Below, piece after piece: positions 4,991 to 11,195 of a stretch of DNA of 11,195 nt (positions are counted from its first letter, which is position 1; every line of letters starts with the position of its first letter). The stretch comes from JAQBRD01 sp041158765 (GTDB taxonomy: Bacteria > Patescibacteriota > Minisyncoccia > Phycocordibacterales > PALSA-1337), in NCBI GenBank assembly GCA_041158765.1, contig JBEBAU010000006.1:1-11195 (forward strand), written 5' to 3'. Position numbers and translations under genes: made by a program. The notes beneath the pieces were generated by a model. The model was not told the DNA's origin and searched no databases. It saw nothing but the letters and a program-made list of their open reading frames with translations.

Positions 4991-6532
4991 TTATCCCAAA
5001 AGCGACACGAAAATCACTTTCAACAGTTCTGGATTTGCGCTACCTTTTGTTGCTTTCATTCCCTGTCCAACAAAGAATTGAAGCGCTACGGCCTTACCCG
5101 CTTTGTAATCAGCGACCACTTGTGGATTTGCCGCTACGATACTTTCAGCAATTTTGCGAATTTCACCTTCATCATTCTTCTGAATGAAACCGTTCTTTTC
5201 AGCAATAACCTCCGGATCAGTAACTTGCCCAATCTTTGCTTCTGCATACATGAGTGCAAGCGTATCTTTTCCGCCACGAGAATTTACCTTACCGCTCGCG
5301 ATAAGTTCAATCAATTTCGCAAATTGCTGTGGAGTTATAGCTACAATATGTGAAATAAAATCCCCTTCTCCAAATTCTTTTTTCAAAAGACCAGCATAAT
5401 CAGTAAGAAGATAGTTCACTGTGAGGCGAATCTTCTTTTTATCACTTTCGTTTTTGCCGCTTCCAAGAGCGGTGAGTATTTCTTCAAAATAAGTTGAAAG
5501 CTGTTCATTCTCAATGAAAACCGCCACCTCCTTATCGGTGAGTTCATATGCGGTCTTGTAGCGAATTCGCTTTTCCCATGGAAGCTCGGGCATCTCCTTC
5601 GTAATCGCAGCTTCTGAAAAGTCGCTGATTTCACTCAATCGAAGCTTCGGAATATCAGGGTCTGGGAAATATCGATAATCGTGAGCGCTCTCCTTTTTGC
5701 GCTGGCTGAATGTCTTCTGTGATGATTCATCCCAACCACGAGTTTCTTGCACAATTTTTTCTGAAAGATCGCCGGTAGCATTCTTATCGAGAATCTTGGT
5801 ATGTCGCGCTATTTCATATGCAATTGCTCGCTCTACCGCACGGAATGAATTGAGGTTCTTCACCTCAGTCTTGGTACCGAATTTACGTGCAGCAGTATCC
5901 TCTGGAGTCGCGATCGAGATATTTGCTTCGACACGCATTTCACCCTTCTCGAGATTTGCTTCACCTGCTCCGAGATATCGCAGAAGCAATTGCAACTCTT
6001 TTGCAAAACGCACTGCCGTTTCCGCATCATGAATAACTGGCTCAGTTACAAGCTCCATAAGTGGCACACCTGCACGATTGTAATTCACGAGCGACTTATC
6101 GGTAACACTTCGTCCAGTACCCCCAACAAGTGCGCCGGTAGTATCGTGCGTAGATTGTGCTGTGTCTTCTTCGAGATGAATACGAGTGAGTGCAACACCA
6201 GCAAGTTCACCACCAGATATGAGCGGATATTTGTATTGACTGATTTGATAGCCTTTTGGAATGTCCGGATAGAAATATTGCTTACGATCCCATTCGGTGA
6301 AATCAGCAATGTTCCCCTTGACCGCATGCCCCACTTTCAATACATGCTTGATTGCTTCATGGTTGAGCACCGGCAAAGTCCCTGGATGCGCCATACATAC
6401 CGGACAAATACTCACATTAGGCTTCTCTTCATCGGGATTATTCTTACAAGCACAAAACATCTTGCTCTTGGTGGCAAGCTCAGCGTGGACTTCGAGACCG
6501 ATAGTCGCGACATATTTTGGTGCAGGATTCAT
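4991..6532 (-). CDS. gatB: Asp/Glu-tRNA(Asn/Gln) amidotransferase subunit B
   Basis: GatB is the kinase and tRNA-binding subunit of the GatCAB complex. The complex activates misacylated Glu-tRNA(Gln) or Asp-tRNA(Asn) with ATP, then amidates it with ammonia from GatA. The 513 residues are full length. IGLEVHAELATKSKMFCAC (11-29) with CPVC (43-46) forms the metal-binding Cys set. RKQYFYPDIPKGYQISQ (83-99), HLEEDTAQ (119-126), YNRAGVPLMELVTEP (151-165) and MRVEANIS (199-206) are active-site blocks of the cradle domain. After about residue 300 come the helical and YqeY-like tail domains that hold tRNA. gatA and gatC are not in the window. gatB follows obgE by 43 bases. There is no clear Shine-Dalgarno and no confident promoter in that gap, only a weak GAGC/GCTC stem plus T-run after obgE, so partial read-through is likely. 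Confidence 0.97.
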   Translation of the reverse strand: MNPAPKYVATIGLEVHAELATKSKMFCACKNNPDEEKPNVSICPVCMAHPGTLPVLNHEAIKHVLKVGHAVKGNIADFTEWDRKQYFYPDIPKGYQISQYKYPLISGGELAGVALTRIHLEEDTAQSTHDTTGALVGGTGRSVTDKSLVNYNRAGVPLMELVTEPVIHDAETAVRFAKELQLLLRYLGAGEANLEKGEMRVEANISIATPEDTAARKFGTKTEVKNLNSFRAVERAIAYEIARHTKILDKNATGDLSEKIVQETRGWDESSQKTFSQRKKESAHDYRYFPDPDIPKLRLSEISDFSEAAITKEMPELPWEKRIRYKTAYELTDKEVAVFIENEQLSTYFEEILTALGSGKNESDKKKIRLTVNYLLTDYAGLLKKEFGEGDFISHIVAITPQQFAKLIELIASGKVNSRGGKDTLALMYAEAKIGQVTDPEVIAEKNGFIQKNDEGEIRKIAESIVAANPQVVADYKAGKAVALQFFVGQGMKATKGSANPELLKVIFVSLLG

Positions 6533-6575
6533 AATGCCAAGTGTACTTCAAAATCGCCAAATAAAAAAGAGCCTG

Positions 6576-7772
6576 TTATGCTCGAAGCCGCTTCACCATT
6601 TCATCTTTCAAATCCTTCATTGAATCATCATCAAGAATAGTAACTGAAAGAATATCTTTTTCTTTGAGAGGAGATTTTTTGCCAGCGGCTTTGATAAGAG
6701 CTTTTTTCACTTCAGCAATTACGAGCTTGGTGAGTTTCACATCAGCATTAAAAACATCCGTCTTTGTGAGAATAATCGTCTCAGGCTTTTCATTAAGATT
6801 GAGAACGGTGCTTGGTGTTTGACCATAGCCAACTTCCTGTGCAGCAATTGCCGCTGTTTCACTGTATTTATTGAGCTCAGTACGAACGGTTTCGTATGCT
6901 TCAATGAGAGCATCTACATTAATTTTTGGAATAGCTTTTGTAGCAGCAGTCTGTGCAACAGTTTTTACACCCTTTTTTGCCTTCGCACTTTTTGCGGTCT
7001 TTGTTGCAACTTTTTTGACAGCAGGCATAGTCACGACTACAGATTCAAGTGAAACAAGGTGAAAAAGCATACGAGTACGCTTCACATGACGAAGGAATTT
7101 GATACCGAGACCTCGTCCCTCTGAAGCTCCTTCGATAAGACCTGGAATATCCGCAAGGATGAAACCGCCAGGCAATGCACCAAGGTTTGGCTCAAGTGTT
7201 GTGAATTGATAACTGCCGACTTTGGCATCAGCATTCGTAAGTTCATTCAAGAGTGATGACTTACCGGCATTTGGCAGACCAATAAGACCTCCATCTGCCA
7301 CAAGCTCGAGTTCAATATGAAAATCAGCCTCTTCTCCAAGCTTACCGGGAGTACATTGCATTGGAGTAACATTGGTTGAAGCTTTGAAATGTTCATTACC
7401 AAGTCCCCCTCGTCCTCCTTTCAAAATTCGCACAATTTCACCATCAGTAATAAGCTGCACAATACGTCCTGTGCGCATATCTTTCACAATAGAACCAATC
7501 GGAAGATCAATAGTAATGTCTGTTCCATCCGCACCGTGCATGCTATTTCTCATACCATCACCACCACGTCCTCCCTCGAAGTCTTTGGTATTGCGATATC
7601 GATTGAGAATAGAAAGATCGCGAACAGCTCGTATGAATACGTCGCCACCATTACCACCGTTACCGCCGGCAGCTCCAGAAAATTCTTTTGCGCGCTCATG
7701 TCTCCAAAGCACGACACCGTCGCCTCCAGAACCAGCCTTTGCATGTATTGTTATTTCATCTATGAAAGCCAT
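6576..7772 (-). CDS. obgE: Obg-family GTPase with a Lys/Ala-rich insertion
   Basis: Obg GTPases bind the large ribosomal subunit late in assembly and link it to (p)ppGpp. The 398 residues show the Gly-rich Obg fold (1-158, with GSGGDG, GGNGGNGGD, GGRGGDG and GGRGGLG), then the G domain: P-loop GLPNAGKS (165-172), switch FTT (190-192) and DIPG (208-211). G4 is TKTD (336-339) in place of the common NKxD. G5 is SVT (376-378) in place of SA. There is no C-terminal OCT domain. Between strand HLV and the following helix sits a Lys/Ala-rich stretch (about 245-285), followed by a longer than usual loop at 303-330. Similar Obg proteins without these extras keep only a short turn there. The ATG at 7772 gives the family start MAFIDEITI. 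An extended -10 box lies just upstream. Confidence 0.95.
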   Translation of the reverse strand: MAFIDEITIHAKAGSGGDGVVLWRHERAKEFSGAAGGNGGNGGDVFIRAVRDLSILNRYRNTKDFEGGRGGDGMRNSMHGADGTDITIDLPIGSIVKDMRTGRIVQLITDGEIVRILKGGRGGLGNEHFKASTNVTPMQCTPGKLGEEADFHIELELVADGGLIGLPNAGKSSLLNELTNADAKVGSYQFTTLEPNLGALPGGFILADIPGLIEGASEGRGLGIKFLRHVKRTRMLFHLVSLESVVVTMPAVKKVATKTAKSAKAKKGVKTVAQTAATKAIPKINVDALIEAYETVRTELNKYSETAAIAAQEVGYGQTPSTVLNLNEKPETIILTKTDVFNADVKLTKLVIAEVKKALIKAAGKKSPLKEKDILSVTILDDDSMKDLKDEMVKRLRA

Positions 7773-7781
7773 TGTGAAAAG

Positions 7782-7790
7782 AGTCTAACA
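7782..7790 (-). promoter_or_regulatory. Candidate extended -10 promoter of obgE
   Basis: The minus strand reads TGTTAGACT: a TGN extension plus TAGACT, a 4-of-6 match to TATAAT. It ends 9 bases before the obgE ATG, giving a leader of only a few bases. It is weaker than the TGGTATNNT sites, but has the same placement relative to the start codon. Confidence 0.4.
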
Positions 7791-7822
7791 CATTCAGCCC
7801 AAAATGACACGTTTTGTGGTGG

Positions 7823-8455
7823 TTAGTCAACTTTTGGTGCCACCTCCCCCTGCCACGTCTTAATACTTTCACTTGGATGAACAAGCATGATCACGTTGAG
7901 TGTTAGATTATCACGAACCCACCAGAGACAACCGAGTTCGAATACCACGATGAGTACGATTACCACCCACACCTTGGTCAGACGAGCAATCAAAAAGCCG
8001 AGTGACATCATTATCACATCAGAAACAGAATTCAATATACTGTCCCCCACATACCCGACAGCAATAGTCGCTTCACGATATCGATCAATAATAATTGGCG
8101 AGTTTTCGAGGATTTCCCAACCACCTTCGAGAAGAAGTGCGAGCAGAAACCAGCCAGACCTTGTGAATCTATTCTTCCAGTGCTCGGGCAAGAATTTGCG
8201 TGCTATCAGCCATCCCAAACCATAAAACAGCATGCCGTGGATGATATGTGAAAACGTGTATGCATCTGCAACACGTTGGGAATTTTCACTTGACCAAATA
8301 CTTGGCTCCCACCAGCCAAAATGCCCATCAGGACCCAATGGCGATCTACCGAAAAAAAACTCTATAAGACCGACGGCAGCACAAATCGCCACGAAAGAAA
8401 TAATACCGAAACGATTTTTGTGGAGCCAAGCAATAATTGAAGTGCCGAATTTCAT
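7823..8455 (-). CDS. DUF2585 (UPF0314)-like membrane protein
   Basis: The 210-residue integral membrane protein has hydrophobic segments near 15-36, 70-86, 100-116, 146-160 and 161-180. I recognise DUF2585 features: YTFSHIIHG (66-74), EGGWEILENSPIIIDRYR (110-127), GDSILNSVSD (137-146) and RDNLTLNV (181-188), all strongly polar motifs beside membrane segments, with conserved His, Glu, Asp and Arg that could form a buried active or transport site. No function is established for the family. As I know it, the family is mainly alphaproteobacterial, so its presence in a CPR genome is unusual. The gene starts 15 bases after the AI-2E-type permease stop, so it is probably cotranscribed with it, and no Shine-Dalgarno is seen. 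It ends 50 bases before obgE. Confidence 0.8.
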   Translation of the reverse strand: MKFGTSIIAWLHKNRFGIISFVAICAAVGLIEFFFGRSPLGPDGHFGWWEPSIWSSENSQRVADAYTFSHIIHGMLFYGLGWLIARKFLPEHWKNRFTRSGWFLLALLLEGGWEILENSPIIIDRYREATIAVGYVGDSILNSVSDVIMMSLGFLIARLTKVWVVIVLIVVFELGCLWWVRDNLTLNVIMLVHPSESIKTWQGEVAPKVD

Positions 8456-8470
8456 GGCTAAGCAAATATA

Positions 8471-9523
8471 TTATGCCGACTTCGTATGACTTGCTTTGTA
8501 GATTTCAATCAATGAGAAAAGGAAAGCGACAATGAGCGGACCAAGAACGAAACCAACTGGACCAAAAAACGAAAGTCCTCCAAGCACTGAAAGCAAAATG
8601 AGGAATGGATGAATATGCACCTTGCGATTCATGAGGAAACCAGAGATCAAATTATCAATAAGACCTACTGCAAATAGTCCCCAAATAAGAAGACCGATAG
8701 CAAGTGTATGGCTCGACATGAAGAAGAGATACAAAATAGCTGGCACAAGAACAAGGGATGTACCAATACCAGGAATAAATGCTCCAAGCATTGCTACAGT
8801 TCCCCAAAGTACTGGGTTTGGTACACCAAAAAGCCAGAATCCGAGCCCACTGAAGAAACCCTGAAGAAGCGCCACAATAATACTACCGCTTACCACAGAC
8901 TGTATTGCGAGATTAAGCTTGGTAAGAATTTGCTCTTCATGTGTGTCCTTGAGTGGGCTGAATGCTATCAATTGACGACGAAGTGCTCCCCCATCACGCA
9001 ACATATAGAAGAGTGCGAGCAAAATCAGGAATATATTAATACCAATTTTGGCTGCAGATGAGAATATTGTATCGAGATTTGAAAAGAGCCAATCAAAAAA
9101 TCCTTGAATGTACGTTGTGATATTGAATGAATCAAATGAAAAATTCGGTGTCATATCAAAAAACGTATGTGAAATTGTTTTGAGTCCACTATTGAGAGAT
9201 TTGATAATTAATGTTCGTTCACCTTCATCAGTTAGTTGAAAATAAAGGTGCTGACTCTCGGCATATAGTCTCAAGCCAAGGAATGTAAGTGGTGTAATTA
9301 CGAGTACTGCAATAATGATAAGGGTTACAGAAGTAGCGAATGAACTTCCCTGATTACCCTTTGAAACAATACGCGCAACCCAGCGATGTAATGGTCTGAA
9401 AATAACTGAAAGCACCACCGCGATAACAATTGCGGTTAAATACGGCAAAAATACGAGAGCGGCGAGGACAAAAGCACCAAGTAGAAGTCCTACGAACATG
9501 AAATGTTGTGATCGTGTTTCCAT
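8471..9523 (-). CDS. AI-2E-type (PF01594) family membrane permease
   Basis: The 350-residue polytopic protein has the AI-2E exporter layout: two N-terminal segments (about 8-45), one at 65-88, a long non-membrane stretch (90-165), then five or more C-terminal segments. Family blocks are ALLQGFFSGLGFWLFGVPN, FIPGIGTSLVLVPAI, LIDNLISGFLMNRKVHIHP and the terminal GLSFFGPVGFVLGPLIV. Characterised members export autoinducer-2 or act as Na+/H+ antiporters; the substrate here cannot be assigned, and no luxS is present in the window. The frame extends seven codons upstream, but the ATG at 9523 (METRSQ) is chosen because a strong -10 box lies just before it and overlaps the earlier start. Confidence 0.9.
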   Translation of the reverse strand: METRSQHFMFVGLLLGAFVLAALVFLPYLTAIVIAVVLSVIFRPLHRWVARIVSKGNQGSSFATSVTLIIIAVLVITPLTFLGLRLYAESQHLYFQLTDEGERTLIIKSLNSGLKTISHTFFDMTPNFSFDSFNITTYIQGFFDWLFSNLDTIFSSAAKIGINIFLILLALFYMLRDGGALRRQLIAFSPLKDTHEEQILTKLNLAIQSVVSGSIIVALLQGFFSGLGFWLFGVPNPVLWGTVAMLGAFIPGIGTSLVLVPAILYLFFMSSHTLAIGLLIWGLFAVGLIDNLISGFLMNRKVHIHPFLILLSVLGGLSFFGPVGFVLGPLIVAFLFSLIEIYKASHTKSA

Positions 9524-9532
9524 AATTACTCT

Positions 9533-9541
9533 ATAATACCA
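9533..9541 (-). promoter_or_regulatory. Extended -10 promoter of the AI-2E permease/DUF2585 unit
   Basis: The minus strand reads TGGTATTAT: TGN plus a 5-of-6 match to TATAAT. It ends 9 bases before the ATG at 9523, so the leader should be about 3 bases. It begins directly after the secA terminator stem, leaving no room for a -35 element outside that hairpin. Confidence 0.62.
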
Positions 9542-9544
9542 CAA

Positions 9545-9562
9545 AAGCGGCCTAAGCCGCTT
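9545..9562. terminator. Short hairpin terminator after secA
   Basis: A 7-bp GC-rich stem, AAGCGGC (9545-9551) with GCCGCTT (9556-9562), encloses a 4-nt loop. It lies 3 bases past the secA stop codon. In the minus direction the stem ends in TTTTG, a short T-run, so termination is probably partial. Confidence 0.7.
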
Positions 9563-9565
9563 CTA

Positions 9566-11195
9566 TTATTTACCCTGAGATTTTTTCATTGCGCGACGTG
9601 CGTGGCGATTGCCGGCTGCTTCACCGTTGCCAGAATTAGCCGCGCCACCAGTCGTGTCACCGCTTGCGGCTATTGCTGATGCGGCGCTTGCATGCAGCTC
9701 ACGCAACTCTACCTGCTGTGGCGCGGCTACCTGTGCCCCAACATGTGGCACCATATTCAAAATCTGATTATTCACAACCTCCTGCATTTCACGGAACAAA
9801 CGCAAACCTTCCTTCTTGTACTCTACAAGCGGATCACGTTGACCATATGCGCGAAGTGTCACGCTTGATCGGGTATAATCCATGATTTCAAGATGATCAA
9901 CCCAGAACATATCAATAGTCTGCAACATCACCTGTCGCATTACTCCATAGAATTCATTGTAGCCGAGCTCTCCAACACGCTTCGCAATTGCAGCCTCTAT
10001 TGCAGTACGCATTCCTTCATCAGGAACAGCTTGTCCCCCCATTGGAGGCTTAACGATTGCTGCCGCAGCAACAACTTCAGCAAGTTTAGCCTCTACATCA
10101 GCAAGAGTTCCAGTGAGTACCTTGCGTCGTCGTTCATACACCGTTTTGCGCTGATGATTCAAGACATCGTCATACTCGAGAACATGTTTTCGTGAATCGA
10201 AGTTAAGACCCTCAATTTTTGTCTGAGCGGTTTCGAGTGATCGAGTAATAATGCGATTTTCAATTGGTTCATCTTCTGCAACACCGAGACGTCCCATGAG
10301 AGATTTGATCGTATCTCCCGCAAAAATTCGCATAAGTGAATCATCAAGTGAAACGAAGAATTGTGTCTCACCAGGATCTCCCTGTCGTCCTGATCGTCCT
10401 CGGAGCTGATTATCAATACGTCGTGCTTCATGTCGTTCTGTTCCAAGCACAAAGAGTCCTCCAAGAGATTTCACTTCCTCGTACATTTCTTTTGAACCTG
10501 GATTTCCTCCAAGTTTAATATCAACACCTCGACCCGCCATGTTTGTTGCAATAGTAACTGCCCCCTTCTTACCAGCTTGTGCAATAATTTCTCCTTCTCG
10601 TTCATGATTCTTTGCATTGAGCATTTCATGCTTCACACCTTCAGCAGTAAGAAACTTCGAGAGTACTTCGTTTTTTTCAATTGAAACAGTACCAACAAGT
10701 ACTGGTTGACCCTTGGTATTCAACTCTTTGATCTTGCGAGCAATAGCTTTGTATTTGCCCTTTTCGGTCTGAAGAATAAGGTCATTACGATCAATACGCT
10801 GAATTGGATGATGTGTAGGAACGGTGATTGTTTCAAGTCCATATACCTTATAAAACTCTTCGGCAGAAGTTGTTGCCGTACCTGTCATACCAGACAGCTT
10901 GGCATAGAGACGGAAATAGTTTTGGAATGTAATAGAAGCAAATGTGCGAGACTCCTTCTGAATTGGAACACCTTCCTTCGCTTCAATAGCTTGATGAAGC
11001 CCTTCTGACCAACGACGTCCCGGCTGAATACGACCAGTGAATTCATCGACAATCATAATTGCTCCGTCCTTCACAACATATGCTTCATTTATTTTGAAAA
11101 GCGCTTTGGCTTTTATTGCGGTTTCAAGGTGATGCACAGACTTAATACCTGCATCAGTATAAATATTTTCTACACCGAGACGCTGTTGAGCTTTT
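9566..11195 (-). CDS. secA: Preprotein translocase ATPase SecA, 5'-truncated by window edge
   Basis: SecA is the cytoplasmic motor that pushes unfolded preproteins through SecYEG using ATP. The frame is open to the window end; 542 C-terminal residues are visible, corresponding roughly to E. coli SecA from residue 320 on. Visible blocks are VDEFTGR (49-55) and RRWSEGLHQAIEAKEG at the end of the preprotein cross-linking domain and its return, FQNYFRLYAKLSGMTGTA (90-107), ATNMAGRGVDIKLGG in the second RecA domain (Val where Thr is common) and QLRGRSGRQGDPG with its arginine finger. EYDDVLNHQRK begins the helical scaffold. The segment between that and MDYTRSSVTLRAYGQRDPL is much shorter than in E. 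coli, so the helical-wing region is reduced. The tail (about 488-542) is Ala/Ser/Gly-rich and ends NRHARRAMKKSQGK, with no CxCx8CH zinc motif. The secreted protein at 3570-4334 is a plausible client. Confidence 0.97.
   Translation of the reverse strand, partial: KAQQRLGVENIYTDAGIKSVHHLETAIKAKALFKINEAYVVKDGAIMIVDEFTGRIQPGRRWSEGLHQAIEAKEGVPIQKESRTFASITFQNYFRLYAKLSGMTGTATTSAEEFYKVYGLETITVPTHHPIQRIDRNDLILQTEKGKYKAIARKIKELNTKGQPVLVGTVSIEKNEVLSKFLTAEGVKHEMLNAKNHEREGEIIAQAGKKGAVTIATNMAGRGVDIKLGGNPGSKEMYEEVKSLGGLFVLGTERHEARRIDNQLRGRSGRQGDPGETQFFVSLDDSLMRIFAGDTIKSLMGRLGVAEDEPIENRIITRSLETAQTKIEGLNFDSRKHVLEYDDVLNHQRKTVYERRRKVLTGTLADVEAKLAEVVAAAAIVKPPMGGQAVPDEGMRTAIEAAIAKRVGELGYNEFYGVMRQVMLQTIDMFWVDHLEIMDYTRSSVTLRAYGQRDPLVEYKKEGLRLFREMQEVVNNQILNMVPHVGAQVAAPQQVELRELHASAASAIAASGDTTGGAANSGNGEAAGNRHARRAMKKSQGK

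Noticed and set aside
5990..6640. 216-codon open frame on the + strand opposite gatB
   Set aside because: It lies almost entirely antisense to a clearly conserved gene, has no recognisable domain, and its composition (many Cys, His, Thr) is typical of a shadow frame.

Overview
The window looks like a chromosomal stretch of a Patescibacteria/CPR bacterium, most like Parcubacteria (Kaiserbacteria/Nomurabacteria-type). This is judged from protein style, not from a search. The signs are a surface protein of the 'WTGPS..PPGNNVDTPINVGS' type, CPR-like variants of Obg, TGT, GatB and SecA carrying lineage-style insertions or deletions, and single-copy housekeeping genes packed tightly together. The standard genetic code fits: all eleven main genes are open under it. 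Ten stop with TAA, one with TAG and none with TGA. Base composition is moderately AT-rich, with one GC-rich island inside tgt.

Layout, left to right. (1) The 3' part of a PfkB-family kinase runs on the + strand to 633. (2) A 248-bp gap between convergent genes holds a degenerate 17-nt repeat and a perfect 24-bp-arm hairpin. (3) tgt (-) and a LOG-family gene (+) diverge from a 33-bp gap that is almost entirely two back-to-back extended -10 promoters built around a 14-bp palindrome. (4) A two-gene minus-strand unit encodes a secreted CPR surface protein followed by a DUF456 membrane protein, with one base between them. (5) A short RRM RNA-binding protein gene has its own strong terminator. (6) A 236-bp gap holds a second hairpin of the same family as the first, plus a tiny ORF with a perfect Shine-Dalgarno. 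(7) A minus-strand run reads, in transcription order, secA, AI-2E-type permease, DUF2585 membrane protein, obgE, gatB.

Most products serve translation and the cell envelope: tRNA wobble modification (Tgt), Gln/Asn-tRNA transamidation (GatB), ribosome-assembly GTPase (ObgE), RNA binding (RRM), protein export (SecA) and membrane or surface proteins. I see no defence system, mobile element, CRISPR array, tRNA or rRNA. The unusual signals are regulatory or structural. They are a repeated TGGTATNNT promoter lying so close to start codons that mRNAs should be leaderless or nearly so, a paired dispersed hairpin family, and low-complexity insertions inside universally conserved enzymes (a Gly/Ala-rich one in Tgt, a Lys/Ala-rich one in ObgE).
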